A DNA stretch of 64,000 bases from Cavia porcellus (GCF_034190915.1 NW_026947503.1:17516532-17580531); one strand, 5' to 3'; shown: positions 32,093-44,770, numbered from the stretch's first letter. Notes: a model not told the origin generated them from the letters alone. Program-made: numbers and translations.

Positions 32093-32489
32093 GTTGTGAT
32101 TCTTCATATCCACAAGTCTGCACTATTTGCAGGGGCAGTGATTTGCCATTTTTTTTATGAATGTATGAAGAGTTGTTTAATTTTCATTATATTCCAACTT
32201 TTCCTTCTAAAATGGGGTAGCAACTTCCAAGCTTTTTGTATGTCCACTGGAAATCAGAAGTCAATGTCTATCACTTGAGTAAAACTATTTAACTAATTCA
32301 TTATGCACTATGAAAGGATTTTGGAAATAATCGCTGCTCTAAAAGGATTTTCTCTAAGCACTTCCACCAACCTCAAGGTTTAATTACCCAGAATATGCAA
32401 ATAGAATATGCAATATACCCAGAATATGCAAAATTATATCTTTGACTCTGGCTTCTCTATATGGCTTTAGATTTTCATTTCTGTCTTTT
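32093..32489. other. Unassigned AT-rich sequence
   Basis: Contains a short local duplication around 32392-32425 (CCAGAATATGCAA twice, 29 bp apart). Confidence 0.4.
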
Positions 32490-32785
32490 AAAAATAGAAT
32501 GCAATAGAAAGGAGTCTATTATTAGACAAGAGAAATGGAATCAGGAGTAGAAAGGAGCGCAAGAGTGGGTATTCTGGGACAGGAATATCACCAAAATTCA
32601 TTGTACACGCTGAAATCTCCCCTAAAACATATGAGACTGGGTGGGGGTTGATGAAGGCTTTGAGAGGAATGATTAAAATATTATATACATACCAATCTAC
32701 CAAAATAAAACTCATTCATCTGTATTGCAAATACACACTAATAAAAACTCAAAAAAAAAAAAAAAAAGAAAAAAATAGATTGCAA
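32490..32785 (+). mobile_element. Short retroposed L1 3' end with A-tail and target duplication
   Basis: A 266-bp insert (32505-32770) ends in an A-rich tail (32751-32770). Its flanks AAAAATAGAATGCAA (32490-32504) and AAAAATAGATTGCAA (32771-32785) match at 14 of 15 positions. The body ('CACACTAATAAAAACTCAAA' at its end) resembles an L1 3' UTR in sense orientation. A SINE or other retroposon is not excluded. Confidence 0.7.
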
Positions 32786-32929
32786 CACAAATTTACTGTC
32801 AGGACCTAAAAATCATATGGCATCTAGGGTCGGCCTACCTCACCACAAGTTTATCCTGTTCATTTTATTCATAGAACTCATTAACATATGAAATAATCTA
32901 ATTTGCTTACTTGTTAATGCGTTTATTAT

Positions 32930-33075
32930 CTGCCTCTCACTACATCTCCAACCAGAACATGACCTGCTAAAAACAAGGACCTTGCTTACCTTCTTCACTA
33001 TTTTATTTCTAAGTCCTAGAAGCTTGGGTGACATAACATGGAGGCTCTATAAGTACTTGTCTATTGAATTAAAAA
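32930..33075 (+). repeat. L2 LINE 3' end, sense
   Basis: 'ACAAGGACCTTGCTTACC', 'CACTATTTTATTTCTAAGTCC', 'CCTAGAAGCTTGGGTGACAT' and 'GGCTCTATAAGTACTTGTC' follow the L2 3' end (AGGGACTTTGTC, TATCCCCAGCGCCTAGAACA, GCTCAATAAATATTTGTTG). Confidence 0.75.
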
Positions 33076-33234
33076 GTCTTCACTTTTATTTTTCTCTTCT
33101 TCAACTGATATGTAGCCCATCAATAAATCATATATTTTTATATTTTAAATATCTCTAAATCTGCTCATTTTTCCAGTCTCACTGTTCTTAACATAGGTTA
33201 GTACTGGGTTCTGTCCTAGATCCCCGATCTCCCA

Positions 33235-33790
33235 AATGAATGTATGGTGGAGTTTAATTAAAAAGAGAAAAATTATATGGTTTGTAGGGATCCAGGAGGA
33301 TCAAACACTTTAATTAAGCTCGAGGCTTTGAGGGTAAAGACAAAGGATTCTCTGGATCAGTCCACTTATGTTAGGACCAAGGACAAAAGACAGAGAAACT
33401 GAGGAAAGTACAGGCAATGAGCAGGACTTTGGGAGTCCCTTCAAGGACACACTTCAAGGACTTCTGCAAGTCATGAATCCAGTCAATTCAGTAGCACTGC
33501 CTTATCATGAAGACATGGTAGAAGTGAGACTGTACGAGTAATCTTTGCAGCGCAGTCTCTACCTTGTTTATTGGGGTTGAAGCCAGAGTGTCCGCAGCTG
33601 TGGCCTCATCTTGCCCTTTGAGGTATCTCTGGCCTCACAGGCCACTACAGGCCTCAGCCAAGTCTAGTGATTCATAGAAGTTCACTTAATATGAATCAGC
33701 TCCCATCGCCAGGCAAGGGGCCTAGGCCTAGGACAGACTCACAGATAAACATAGGAAACCAATTAGTACAATTTAAATCCTGCTCAGGGC
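33235..33790. other. LTR-like segment of unknown family
   Basis: A block of balanced composition ('CAGGAGGATCAAACACTTTA', 'TGCAGCGCAGTCTCTACC', 'GGGGTTGAAGCCAGAGTGTC') set in AT-rich DNA, with no coding frame. Its size and texture suggest an ERV LTR, but I cannot assign a family or ends. Confidence 0.35.
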
Positions 33791-34260
33791 CACTTTGTGG
33801 TGGTCTCCAACAGGTTAGGTCTCTATCATCTGTCAGCTAGACTGTTGAAACAATTCTCTTTCCCTTATCTGCAGTCATACACTTTCAGTCAATTTCTCAA
33901 AACTCAACCAGTCATTGCTTTCCAATGCAAATGTATTTGTGCAACGGTGCACCTTAAGTTATCACATTGGCCTACTCTTTTATTCTGGACAAAATTTCCA
34001 TGGGTCCTGGCATCACTACTTCTTTAACTATCTACCTCTCTCCTTACTTGTCTTTGCAGTATCCTGGTCCCACTTGTTTTTTTTTTTTTTCTTTCTCCTC
34101 TCCATGCTTCTTCACCTGCTTCAATCCTTCCTGCACTTCAAGTCGCAATTGAGCAAGAACCTCCTTTAGTGAGTCCTCTCTGATCATGAGTACTTCTTCT
34201 TTACAAGTGACTACAGAGAATTTTATAGCAATTTATTGGTGGCATCTTGACCATAAATAC
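33791..34260 (+). repeat. L2 LINE fragment, sense
   Basis: 'CTGCTTCAATCCTTCCTGCAC', 'TTCAAGTCGCAATTGAGCAAG', 'AACCTCCTTTAGTGAGTCC' and 'TCTCTGATCATGAG' resemble the L2 block CTTCAAGGCCCAGCTCAAATGCCACCTCC...CCTTCCCTGATC. Diverged; the left limit is vague. Confidence 0.55.
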
Positions 34261-35194
34261 ATAAGAGAGTTAACTTGCTGAGAATAGACACTCTGGTGTT
34301 AGGCAGAATTAATTCATATTCAATAAAAAGGCACTGCTGCCCTTGGTGCCACCTCCTGACAGTGCTTCTGGAGTTCCCCACTTGCTCCTTTCCTTTCTAG
34401 TGTTATTTTACTCTTCCTGTATTTCCCAGGGCCCTGCTTAGTCTCTGTCAACCACCCTGTGATTTTCTGTATACATCATGCTGTAACTCGAGGCTATCCC
34501 GGGTTTTTCTCTTCTGTTCACTTCCACTGGTTTCGCTACATTTCCTCACATTTGCACTGTGAGCTGCAAATGTCTGAAGAAGCCACATCTACAATGAGGA
34601 GGCTGCACGATGGTTGATCTTGGCTGTGAGATTATAGAGAGACGAAATGTGGCAGATGGGGAGTCAGAGTTCTCTTGGGCTGTCTTTAGTCTCTTTTAGT
34701 CATCATCTACACCAGCCTCTGAATTTGATTATTATCTTCTTGAATACTACATTGAGTTTCTGGAATGTATCTCTGAGCTTGACAGACCTCTACCTTCTCT
34801 CAATCCTAAAGCAAGAATGTTTTAAGAAGACATCTGAATTCTGTAGAATTAATGCTTTACTGCAACCTAACTGATGCAGCCTGCCCTGTTTTTGGTAAAC
34901 AGGATGATTTTTGATTTTGTTTTTGTTCAGTTACTATAGAAGTTCACATCCTTCCTTCATAGTGGAACATGTCAGTCATGGTAATATGAATCTGTGTTCC
35001 TAGACCATGATCACTTTTATTAAGCTCAGTATAAACTATTTTGTTATTACCTTTAAGGCAGAGTTATTGTCCAGTCAGATAAGAGATCTTACATTCTCTT
35101 TTCTATGAAAGGTCTTGTTCCATCTGGATAAACAGAAATCCTGGTGTAGACTGTGTGGTACACATTGATCATATGCTTAAATACCCATTTTCCT
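34261..35194. other. Unassigned sequence
   Basis: Nothing recognised. Confidence 0.4.
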
Positions 35195-35285
35195 TTCAAG
35201 ATCAAGGACTATGTTTTAGTCCCCTTTACATTCATTGGTCTCAGTATCAAATATATGTTAACTATTCATTAAATGGAAGTTGAGC
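35195..35285 (+). repeat. L2 3' end fragment, sense
   Basis: 'AGATCAAGGACTATGTTTTAG', 'CATTGGTCTCAGTATCAAAT' and 'GTTAACTATTCATTAAATGG' parallel the L2 terminal region. Confidence 0.5.
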
Positions 35286-36599
35286 AAAAGGATAGAGAAT
35301 AGAGTTGAAATTTATGAAGTGTAAGGTGCTTTGCCAAGTGTTTTGCATGGTGAACTGCACTTAAATACTAGGGAGTAAAATTGTGTCTTAGCCTCCTCTC
35401 ACTTTAGATATTGGTTTTGTTGTTCTTGTTGTTTGTTTAAATGACTGCATTGGTTTCTTGACTGTTTCATACACCAGCTTGGCTATTTTCCCCTCAGTGC
35501 TCTTCACATGAAAGTCAGACAAGAATATATGTTGTTCAGTTCAGTGGCTGGTATTTTTAAGGAGCATTTGTCATCAATATTTCTCTTGTGAAAAGCATTT
35601 GCTACTTTCACTGTAGCCTGTTTGCCTCTTCGTAATTTGAAAAAAATCTATGATTTGCTGTTATTGTCTACTTTGTTGGCTTATAGGTGGAAAGAACTTC
35701 TCCAACTTTCCTATTTCCATTTTCTCAAATTGTAAAGAGTAGGAAAAATGCTAGGTTAACTCCAAAGACAAAGATTCTTACAATATTTCAGGAAGTTATA
35801 GTTGATAAAAGTTTGTAGTCTTACTTGAAAAAGATTGTCTACTCTAAGGAAAAATGTTTAAAATATGAATTCATAAATAAATAAAGTGAATAATCCCATT
35901 TCTTGTAAGAAACAGATAAGAAAAAGAATTTTTTAAAGAGAAGTCAAATTGCAAAGGAGATCAATTGTGAATATAAATACATGCCCAAAATATTATCATT
36001 GTAACTGTATTTCTTAGAAAAAATGAAATATTTCTGAAGGATTACAGATTAACTTTAATTTCTAGCATCTGTAAAGATAGTTTATTAAGTAAATGGTGCT
36101 ATGTAAACAAAATGGCTTATGTAGCGAGAGGTTATCCTCACCCTTTGGATTTCGATATTATTCCATGTGATCAGGGATGGAGTCTTCTGAAAAGCTTATT
36201 TACATGCAAATAACTTTAAAAAAAAAAAAAACTTCACTAAGAATATGGTGTTAGGGAACTGAGCCAGCAGGGTGAATAGAATCACTTACTAAATGTTGGA
36301 TTTATGAACTGTGTTAATAAGTGTATCTCAAATATAAGAAAATTGAAACTTAAAATCATCAACTCTTAACTTTCAGTGTGGATGGGGACAAGTATATTCC
36401 AAATTCATAATTATGATTATTTTGTCTTTAATATTCAGAAATATACTTGAAAGAATTGAAAAGTATTTAAATACAATGTAATATTTAGCTAGTTTAGTTT
36501 CTTACACATTTTTTCTTAACTAATAATTTCAATTGTTTCCTAGCTACCTTCCATTTTGGAAGTTAGCAGAAATTCATCTTGAAAAAACTCTTGTGTCAT
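35286..36599. other. Unassigned AT-rich sequence
   Basis: An A13 run at 36219-36231 may mark a decayed retroposon tail. 35320-35400 has a faint MIR-like order. Confidence 0.4.
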
Positions 36600-36910
36600 T
36601 GAATGTGTGGTTTCTTCAGAAGGGGACTGAGGGACAGAAGGAGAGGAGAGAAAGGGAAATTGTACACATTAAAAAAGGAGCTGGGATGTGTTGTGTACAC
36701 GTACCGACTTCAGGCAGGGAATGTAAACATACACAACACGTACCAAAAAATGGAAGGAGGTCCAGAGATGGGTGTGCAGAAGGAAAGGAAACGGATGAGA
36801 AAAGGAATGGAGATGTGTTATGTACATGTAGTAACTACCTACAAGGAATGTAAACGTACTATACATGTGTACTAATAAACTAAAATTTAAAAAAATAAAG
36901 GAAAAAAAAT
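36600..36910 (+). mobile_element. L1 3' UTR end, sense
   Basis: A GA-rich tract (36620-36660) is followed by two related 127-bp units ('GGATGTGTTGTGTACACGTA' at 36684, 'AGATGTGTTATGTACATGTA' at 36811). It ends in ACATGTGTACTAATAAACTA and an A-rich tail. The same motifs occur in sense at 51.8-52.0 kb and antisense at 26.3 kb. Confidence 0.7.
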
Positions 36911-37544
36911 TATTTTCTTGCCTCATTTTGCTCCCACTTTGTATACAATAACTGTCAGAATTTGTATACATTGTTCCTATAATAAAATTTTGTCTTTTTA
37001 GGATTGATAGCAAAGTTGCCTTAACATGTATGGTTGAAACACAAAGCACTTGAATAGATTACATCTAGAAACCTGTATATCACCTCACACTTTTGCATGA
37101 CTTAATTGACCACATTAAGAAAAATCTTGGTAATGAATGAAATCAATGACTCCTGCCTACTTTCAGAGAATCCAGAATACTTAAACAATTGAGTTAAATT
37201 GAGCTTTTCTTTCTGGGAGAAAATTTCTGCATTCTCTTGGCAATTTTCTCAAGTCGGTTATTTTTTGAGCTTCTGAATTTTATTCTGGCTTTTGTAAAAT
37301 GACACAGTATCTCACATGTCTTCTGCACTTTTGGGATGCTTAGTAATTGTTGGGGAAGAAATGTCAGAGCCTAGGGGGCAGGTTAGGAGCTTGCAAACCA
37401 TTCTCAAAGATTCTATAATCAACCAACAGAGAAACTTTTCTAAATTTAAGGATATTCTAAAAATAGAGCAAAGTTATTGTACCCCTGGATATTTTTCAAG
37501 CTACTTTTCTTTAGGAAACAATTTTGGGAAGAAGCGCTGCTCTT
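36911..37544. other. Unassigned sequence
   Basis: Nothing recognised. Confidence 0.4.
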
Positions 37545-37552
37545 CTTAAGGT

Positions 37553-37594
<42 letters not shown>

Positions 37595-37696
37595 TCTTTT
37601 TCATTTTTATCGGTACCAGGGATCGAACTCGCGACTGCCTGCTTGTAAGGCAGGCGCTTATGCCGCTGAGCTAAATCCCCAGCCCCTTAAGGTCAT
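37545..37696 (-). mobile_element. Young ID SINE with 11-bp target duplication
   Basis: Flanks CTTAAGGTCAT (37545-37555 and 37686-37696) are identical. On the minus strand the 5' end GGGGCTGGGGATTTAGCTCA carries a good A box (TAGCTCAGCGG) and a good B box (GAGTTCGATCC). A 39-nt A-tail follows (T-run 37555-37593). Between the boxes it has GGCATAAGCGCCTGCCTTAC, a tRNA-like stem variant not seen in the common ID consensus I know. The long pure tail and clean duplication suggest a recent insertion. Confidence 0.95.
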
Positions 37697-38179
37697 ATTT
37701 TAATTATGCGTTAGAAAGGCATCTGCAGCTATCAAAGGGAAACTGTTCCTTGCTTTGGGAAAGATGGGCTATGGGTGCTACCTTTGGCCATTTACACTTT
37801 CAAATTAGTTAAGTCACAGTTATAGTGGTAAAATTATAACATAAAGTATATGGAGCCAAGTTGGACGAATTGAGGAAAAAGAGAGGTAGGATTCATTTTG
37901 TTTTTGTTTGTGCTTTGAGTTCTCATTACTATCAAATTAAAATGTCATTGGGAAGGGGACATAGTGAAACATCTAAATATTTCCATTCATTACTTAAGGC
38001 CTCAATGTGCTGCACAGCATCCTCTAACTTAGATAAGTTGTTCATTCTTTTACTAAGTCCTCTCATCTAGCCTTTGAGTTGCTAATTATTTAGTGACAGG
38101 TTAAGGGAGTGACTCTCAGGAAGTAAATGTGAAAAACAATGGTTGTGACATACCCTAATTGGAGCTCAGACTCAGATCT
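37697..38179. other. Unassigned sequence
   Basis: Nothing recognised. Confidence 0.4.
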
Positions 38180-38320
38180 GGAGCATCTATTGCTCCCACC
38201 AGCAATGCACAGGGTGCTGTGACTGCAAACTTTTCTGACTCTTCATTTCTGTCAACACACATGTCGAAGAAACATTTTCATAGAACCTTGTTTCAGGGGT
38301 GGTATTTTATGTCAATCAGA
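38180..38320 (-). repeat. Old L1 ORF2 3' fragment, antisense
   Basis: 'CTCCCACCAGCAATGCACAG' and 'TTCTGTCAACACACATGTC' resemble the antisense L1 block CTCCCACCAACAATG...CTTGCCAACAC (compare 9675-9725). Confidence 0.45.
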
Positions 38321-38689
38321 TGACTTGCTGTTTCTCTGAGATAATGTATTTCTATGAGATATATTTCTCTGAGATATTCTTCAGATAATTTATTGACATA
38401 GAGTAATGAATCTCATGTGGTTCTTAAGGCCATGTGCTTACCAGGTGAGACAGATATTTTGCACATAATGCATCAGTGAACTTTGAATTATGCAGTAGGT
38501 AGTCCCTACTTTGGTCTTTCACTGAGATGTTAGAGTTTTGTCCCTATACCCAGGAATTTTTGGTCCACTGCTGCTGCATATTTGGATGGATGATAAAAAT
38601 GACCCAATTGCCTTCATTTAAGGCTCCTGTCCATGTGATGTCACAGCCTTCTAGAGATGTCCAATGGCTGTGCCAAATTTCTGGAGTTT

Positions 38690-38745
38690 AATTAATGCAG
38701 AGCAAGTTACTGCTCCTCAGAGCCTCAGAGTTGAGCTGCTTTTAC
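38690..38745 (+). repeat. MIR fragment, weak
   Basis: 'GAGCAAGTTACTGCTCCTCAG' and 'AGCCTCAGAGTTGAGC' resemble the MIR core GGCAAGTTACTTAACCTCTC...GAGCCTCAGTTT. Confidence 0.4.
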
Positions 38746-41700
38746 TAGTGGAGTAAATGCTAGTTTAAGGTTCCCTTCAATCCCACTGTTTTAATGTGTG
38801 TCCTGCTCTGCCTGGCTTGGAATCAACTCTAAGAATACCTCACATTTCTGGCAGATGGAATGAACAATCCCATGCACAAATTCATTCCTAGAATTCCAGG
38901 CTCTGGAGTGTAATGGCTCATCTCTCACCTGCAAGCTATTCTTTGGGTGCTGTGGAGTTGGTTACATTAGAGAGATTTGCTACTGCTGCAGTAACTGTGG
39001 TTTTGGAAGAAATAAAGTTCTTCTGGCTCATTTCTAATCTGTTTGTGGTAGCACTTGAAATCTTGATTTCATTGACTCATCTGTGAGAGAACTTCCCCAT
39101 CTCCCAATATTTAGGAACTACTCAATCTGATGGATGAGGAGATGAGATCGGGGCCTTTAGTTCTCCTGGGATGATAAATGTAGCTTGCTATGTCCATCTG
39201 CCAGAGATGAAGGCACCAGCAGGATGGAGAGGGAGGTGGAGTATTCACTGGCTCTTTTCCATGATAATGTGTTTTTGACTGCTCAGGGTAATCTTGACTT
39301 TTTTTTCATTTGGCCCTTTCCTTGCTCCCAACTCCCTACCCTATATTTAAACTGCTATATATCCATAGAAATCCACATTGTTTTTCTTTTCTGAGCTTAG
39401 TGCAATGTGCATTTCTATTCATGCATAAAACATGCCCTGAAAACACCCATCCTGCTGTATTAGTGTTCATTTATTTTTACCTTTTGAGAATCAGACTCTG
39501 AGGTAGTGTCTTTAAGAGTCTAGCATTTATAGTTTTGTTATATGCTTTGGTTCAGGTTTTTTTGCTTCCTCTTCTGCCCTGTTTGTTTACCAAGGAATTA
39601 AAGGTTATACACAAAGAGTTTCCCCAAGTGGATAAGTTTAGATATCTTGTGAACAGAATGGGGTTTTGAAAAGTAGCACTAAATGAAATAGGATACATTA
39701 TATAAGAGGTCAGATAGTATATGAAAATTCATTGCAAAGATGATCTAAGTGATATTTAATAACTAATTTCAAATTAAATACAATCTTGACATGAAATTGA
39801 CCATATAATCAAAATTTCTATATTTTGATTTATGACACTGACATAGTCCTTAAAATAACAAAAATTGATAAATTTTCTATACCATGTGTATGTACAAATA
39901 AGGCATGTAAAATAAAGTCGTGCATCATTTTGCAGATTTCAAGTTACTTTTAACCTCTAAACCACTATTGCTCTGATTTCAAAAGATAAAATAAAGAAAA
40001 AAGTTATTTTTTAAAAATAATTTTAGTTACTTTTTAGTATGATTGTGAATCTCTTCTGAAGTGTACATTTAAGAACCCACCTATATGTACTCATCCCAGA
40101 GTTTTTTGTGTATGCAAATAAAAATCCAATTGTTTTCCAAAGCACCTTTGAAAGTATATATGTGACACTCATGCATGCATAGCAATGAGGTGAGCTTTTA
40201 ACATTTTTAGGAGAGTTGTGCTGAGATTTCAGGAAAAAAGTTGATACATGCAGGCTGAAGTCTTGCCTTATGCTACCTTGCTGATTTATAGCCAACCTAG
40301 ATGAATCAACCTCTTCAGGTTATACTCAATACCACTCCGCAAAGCATTTCACGTTTGAAAACTCGGATTAAGTCAGCAACTAAAAGGCATCCAATATCCT
40401 GTTGCCTGAATAATTCAAATTTCCTATCATCCCATAAAACTATTTCACAGATATGTTCATCCACAGAACACTCACCTAATTAGATTTAATATACTGGCCC
40501 ATTAATTATGCCAACATACATCCGTGTTCCTTCCTTCTTCACTCCACTTAATCAGACCATAGTTATTTGGCTATGATTTCACAGAGAAAAAACATTTGAA
40601 CAATTATTTGAGATAGTATAAAGATTTTATTCTGACATCTAAGATTGCTTAGACTAACTGGAAATCATCCAATTTAACTGTATTTCTAATAAATATTTAA
40701 ACATAATTTTAAATTGGACTAAAGTACAATAGTGTAATATAGTGTAATATAGACATGCTGCCATTTCTGACTGGTCTCTACCAGGGCTGTGGTTAACACT
40801 GAATTGGACTCTAATGACTTTGAAGCTATTAAGGTAACTCAAAACTCCTGAAAGAGAGGTAGAGAGTAGATCTTTATAGAACTAACACTATTCTATTAGT
40901 GCAAATTAAACATTAATCAGGAATGCTATCTTTTAAAAAGCGTGGCAGCTTAATTTATACCTCATCAACCAGATATGAAAACAAGGATTTTAAGAAGTCC
41001 ATAGATACACTGGATTCAATATCATTACAGATGCTCCTGGTAGAATATTTGCATAATATTTCTTTCCTGATGGAAAGGTCATATAACCAACATGAGACTT
41101 TATGCAGTAGAGTGTTATTTTTAATATGACTTCTGTAGCTTGAGACATGCTTTGATTCATTTGGTTCCTATATTTTGGAAAGGAAGCAGTTACAATAGTG
41201 GTTAATTATGGTCCAGGCATCAACTAGTCAGTCAGAAAACAATGATAAAATTTGCTCACAAAGCTTTCAAAAGTGGCAGCCCTCGAGTTAATAGATTCAG
41301 AGTTCAATGTGACGTAGATGCAATAATTCTTTCAGCACACCTATCCACCAGGTTGATATACCTGTCGTTTGTCACAAAGGGCTTTTGGGAAAGCAAAGGC
41401 AGAATTTTCTCCTTTAGTGAGAAACCTGTTTGGCTAGAAGGAAAATTGCTGGGGAGGATATGAAATACCTCATTTTCATTTTCCCCTCAGAAACGCACTC
41501 ACCTTGCATTCTTGTATTAAAATAGAAGGAGCAGAATGCTGAGTATTCAGGGGATCTGTCCTGTCCTTGGGGTTCGGAATCCTATTAGAGATGCCTTTGC
41601 AGGTTCACATTAACTGCGACACTTTCAAATCTCTCCAGAGATGCCTCCTGACCACTGCTCTCCTCTACCCCCTCCCCACAGTGTCACTCAGAAGTGATTT

Positions 41701-42489
41701 TTCAAGGTCTGTAAATTTCTCACTTTGTAAGCATTGGTAAAGGTGTTCTGAGGAATTAGTAGGATTTTGCATTTTGGTTGAAAATGCAACTAAAGTGAAC
41801 TAAAACAGTAAAACTACTGAAGACTACCTCAGGAACTTTGGCTTACTTTTCTAAATTAAGAAGTAAATCTCTGACTTAAGGAATGAACTTACAATTTTTT
41901 TGATATTTCTCAATAACTTTTAAAAATTTCTTGCACTGTTGCCTCCCCTGCAGTCTAAAGTTTGTCTGAAAGGAACAAGATATATCTAGTTCATCTTGTA
42001 TCTCTAGACACATGAAGAGCAGCTGATGCTTAAATATGTTTAAACAATTTAAATAGTAAGTGAACGCAAGAATAGGACACATGAAGAACATATCCTGAAA
42101 GTATACATGTCTAATTCTCTCTTTAATGCTTAAAATTCTTAGAATTTGATTAAAATAGGGAACATTGCTTACTTAAATTGAGATTAATTTCATTCCCTGA
42201 ATGAGATCTAATATTTAATTATATTTAGATGGACAATGGTGCAGCAATTTGCTTATATTGCAATATAACCAAAGAACTGAACGTGCCAAGGTTACTTCAC
42301 TTCTATTTTAAGGAATATTGCACAGAATCCTGTAGTACTTTGGTGGCTTCAACCTTCTGTTTATCTAATGTTAACCTTTGCCTTAGGAAATGAAGTTTTT
42401 GTAAGTCTATACTTTTATGGTTATTGACTGTTAGATATAGGATTATACAAAACAACAAAAACAAACTAGCCATCTGTTTTCAACAAATG
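38746..42489. other. Long unique stretch, no repeat or gene recognised
   Basis: Mostly AT-rich, with a small local duplication at 40728-40750 (TAGTGTAATATAGTGTAATA). This is the longest repeat-free stretch in the window. No frame beyond about 90 codons and no convincing exon. Confidence 0.45.
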
Positions 42490-43125
42490 TGAAGTTTCAA
42501 CCTGATATAGGCGAAAGAAACTCCCAGCCTACTACTTGTCTGGTATGAGTTCATGTTCCCTAAGACTGAAGAATGAATTTTAGGAACAATAGAAGGTAAG
42601 AGCAGAATATATTTATTGAGAGAAAGAGTCTGTCTGAGAGAGAGACAGAAGGAATCCCGATTGGGTTGCCAAAGACTCTGTCTTTTCTAGGTACTTTTAC
42701 AGAACAAAATCACAAAATGAAGTAAGTTTAAGGTGGGGAAAATATGGAATCTCACAAGGTGGGCATGAGATAGGACAGAAGATTAATTGCTCAGGAAAAA
42801 TTGATTAAATTGGGGACAAATTCCGAAGCCAGTCACATATCATGCCTAAAGAACAGTGACTTCCTGTAGAGGATTGAGTTAGTGACTCCTGGCTTCCTCA
42901 GCTGATAAAAGCCTATTTAGAATGCTAGTTACAGATGTTCATCTTTAGGGAGTATGTGGGTGCATATGATTTATCTTTTGTCTTAAGGTCTGGCCCACAG
43001 CAGAGGTGTCTGTCTCTCCAATAGTTTCAAGGTATCTGGTCTTCTGCACTGGCTCCTTTGAGGGTCCAGCCCTGTCTGACTGTCTACAACACTTCTATCC
43101 AACTCAGTTGCCTGCAATAAACCTA
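42490..43125 (-). mobile_element. ERV-type LTR, antisense, family shared with 62.1 kb
   Basis: 'TTAGGAACAATAGAAGGTAAG', 'CAGAATATATTTATTGAGAG', 'CTTCCTCAGCTGATAAAAGC' and the terminal 'CCCTGTCTGACTGTCTACAAC', 'CCAACTCAGTTGCCTGCAAT' match in order the segment at 62055-62600 ('TCTGTCTAACTTAGCTGCC'). No internal genes are adjacent. Ends are approximate. Confidence 0.5.
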
Positions 43126-44656
43126 TGTGAGATTAAACCTATGTACTGAAATAATTGGTTTCATAACACAAAATCATAATTATACTACTTTATTTTTATT
43201 AGATTTATAGTTTTTCTTTAATTATAATATTAAGAGATTCATAAAAAGATATTAAAAAGATAATTTGGAATGTTGGAACTAGCATTACACGTTCAGTTTG
43301 ATGTAATAATGTGCATTAGTTTGCAAAAATTCATATACACTGTAATGAGTGACTTGATCATAGTAATTATTATTTTTTTCACCTTATCACAAAAAAGGAA
43401 ACAATCAAATATATGGTGGATAGCAAGGGTATTTTATGCTTCTAAAACTCCAAGATTCCCATCAGCAGTAGCAGAAGTGGTGCTTTTGACATCTCAAAAG
43501 TTCAGAGAAACTTGCCTCAGATTAGAGGATTGCTGGGGACATGTGGAGAGAAGCTAATGAGCAGCACGGTGCCTTCACGGTGAGTGCTGGGATTCCCACC
43601 AGCTCCTGTGAAGCTCTGTGGCTTGGAGGAGCAGCTGCAGGCAGGAAGGAGGACACACGGATGTGCACAGCCTGCTGATGTGCAAGGTGAGGTGCTAGGT
43701 TTGTGGAACAGGAGCTAACCAGAGCAGGGCCGAGAGGAATTGATGAACAGACTAGTGAGAGGAAAAAACTTCTCTATACACACTCGCTTCCTAACCATAT
43801 AGATTTTCTTAACAATTTTCCAACAATTTGTTTAACAAACAGGAGCATTTGGCAAAATTTTGCTTCTAATCTCAAACCCCATCTCAAGTACAAAGACAAT
43901 CACATATACCTTCTTTGCACAAACAATGGTACTACCTTCTTCCCTACAATGAAGGAGCAAGTTAAGTTCATGAACCAAGGTACCACTTACTGGTGTAAGT
44001 TCCCAATTTACAAATGAGCTCCATTCCAGAAGAATGTTCACAAATCAGGTTTGTTTGACAAAGTGAGTTCATTGGCATAGAAGATGGCAAGTGTTTCATA
44101 ATCTGGTCCTTGTTCTTTAGAACTGTGCCAGTGGTTGAAAGTTTCATGATATAAGAACTAGTGATATCTACCATCTTTTGACTCAATCCAATAGCTCAAT
44201 TATTTTTACTTTTGTTTCATAGTTTTTGCTTTGTGCTTCTTAGCATTCTCCTCCACATCACCACTGCTTATTCTCTTCATTCTGGATATTTTGGATTCAC
44301 TTGAGCACTGTACTACGGTACACTGCCACACTGTACAGTGGACACTCAACAGCACAACAGTGGTGATATTCAGCGGGCATGTGAGATACTTCTATGATTT
44401 GTTCACATCTGCAAATGTTATTAATGTGAGATTCATTCACATTTGTGAAGATTTCCAACTGTAATGTTTTAAAGTTAGGAACTAACTGTATCAAGTGATG
44501 ACTGCAACACACTTGAGCACATGCTCCTATTGAAGGGTGCAGGACACCAAGGAGTACAAGGTAGTGATTACTGATTCTTGTACCGAGAAGAGCAGAGTAG
44601 ATACAATGGAAACCTTGTTTGAACACAACTAGGTTTGTTCTTCCACATTAGACTTT
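43126..44656. other. Unassigned sequence
   Basis: 43.55-43.75 kb has balanced composition without recognised identity. 44.29-44.40 kb contains a short self-complementary run around TGTACTACGGTACACTG. No gene supported. Confidence 0.4.
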
Positions 44657-44770
44657 GCTTTTTTTTTTTTTTTTTTTTTTGTATTCTTTTTTTCTGTTTT
44701 ATTTTTAGCTGCACAAACAAGGTTCAATAAAGCAAAATGTAGCTATGCGGGGGGGGGGACACAGTAATAC
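44657..44770 (-). mobile_element. Probable L1-type tail, antisense
   Basis: T22 (44659-44680) is followed by 'TGTTTTATTTTTAGCTGCAC', AAACAAGGTTCAATAAAGC and a G10 run (44749-44758). This is similar in texture to the 3' end of element A (T-run, CAAAACAAGA-like blocks, G-run). Not enough sequence to be sure. Confidence 0.4.

Noticed and set aside
36533..37049. Frames of 90-126 codons on both strands
   Set aside because: They lie across a sense L1 3' UTR with duplicated units.
37545..37696. Functional tRNA gene
   Set aside because: A and B boxes are present, but the body lacks a full cloverleaf, carries a long A-tail and target duplications, and has the ID SINE layout.
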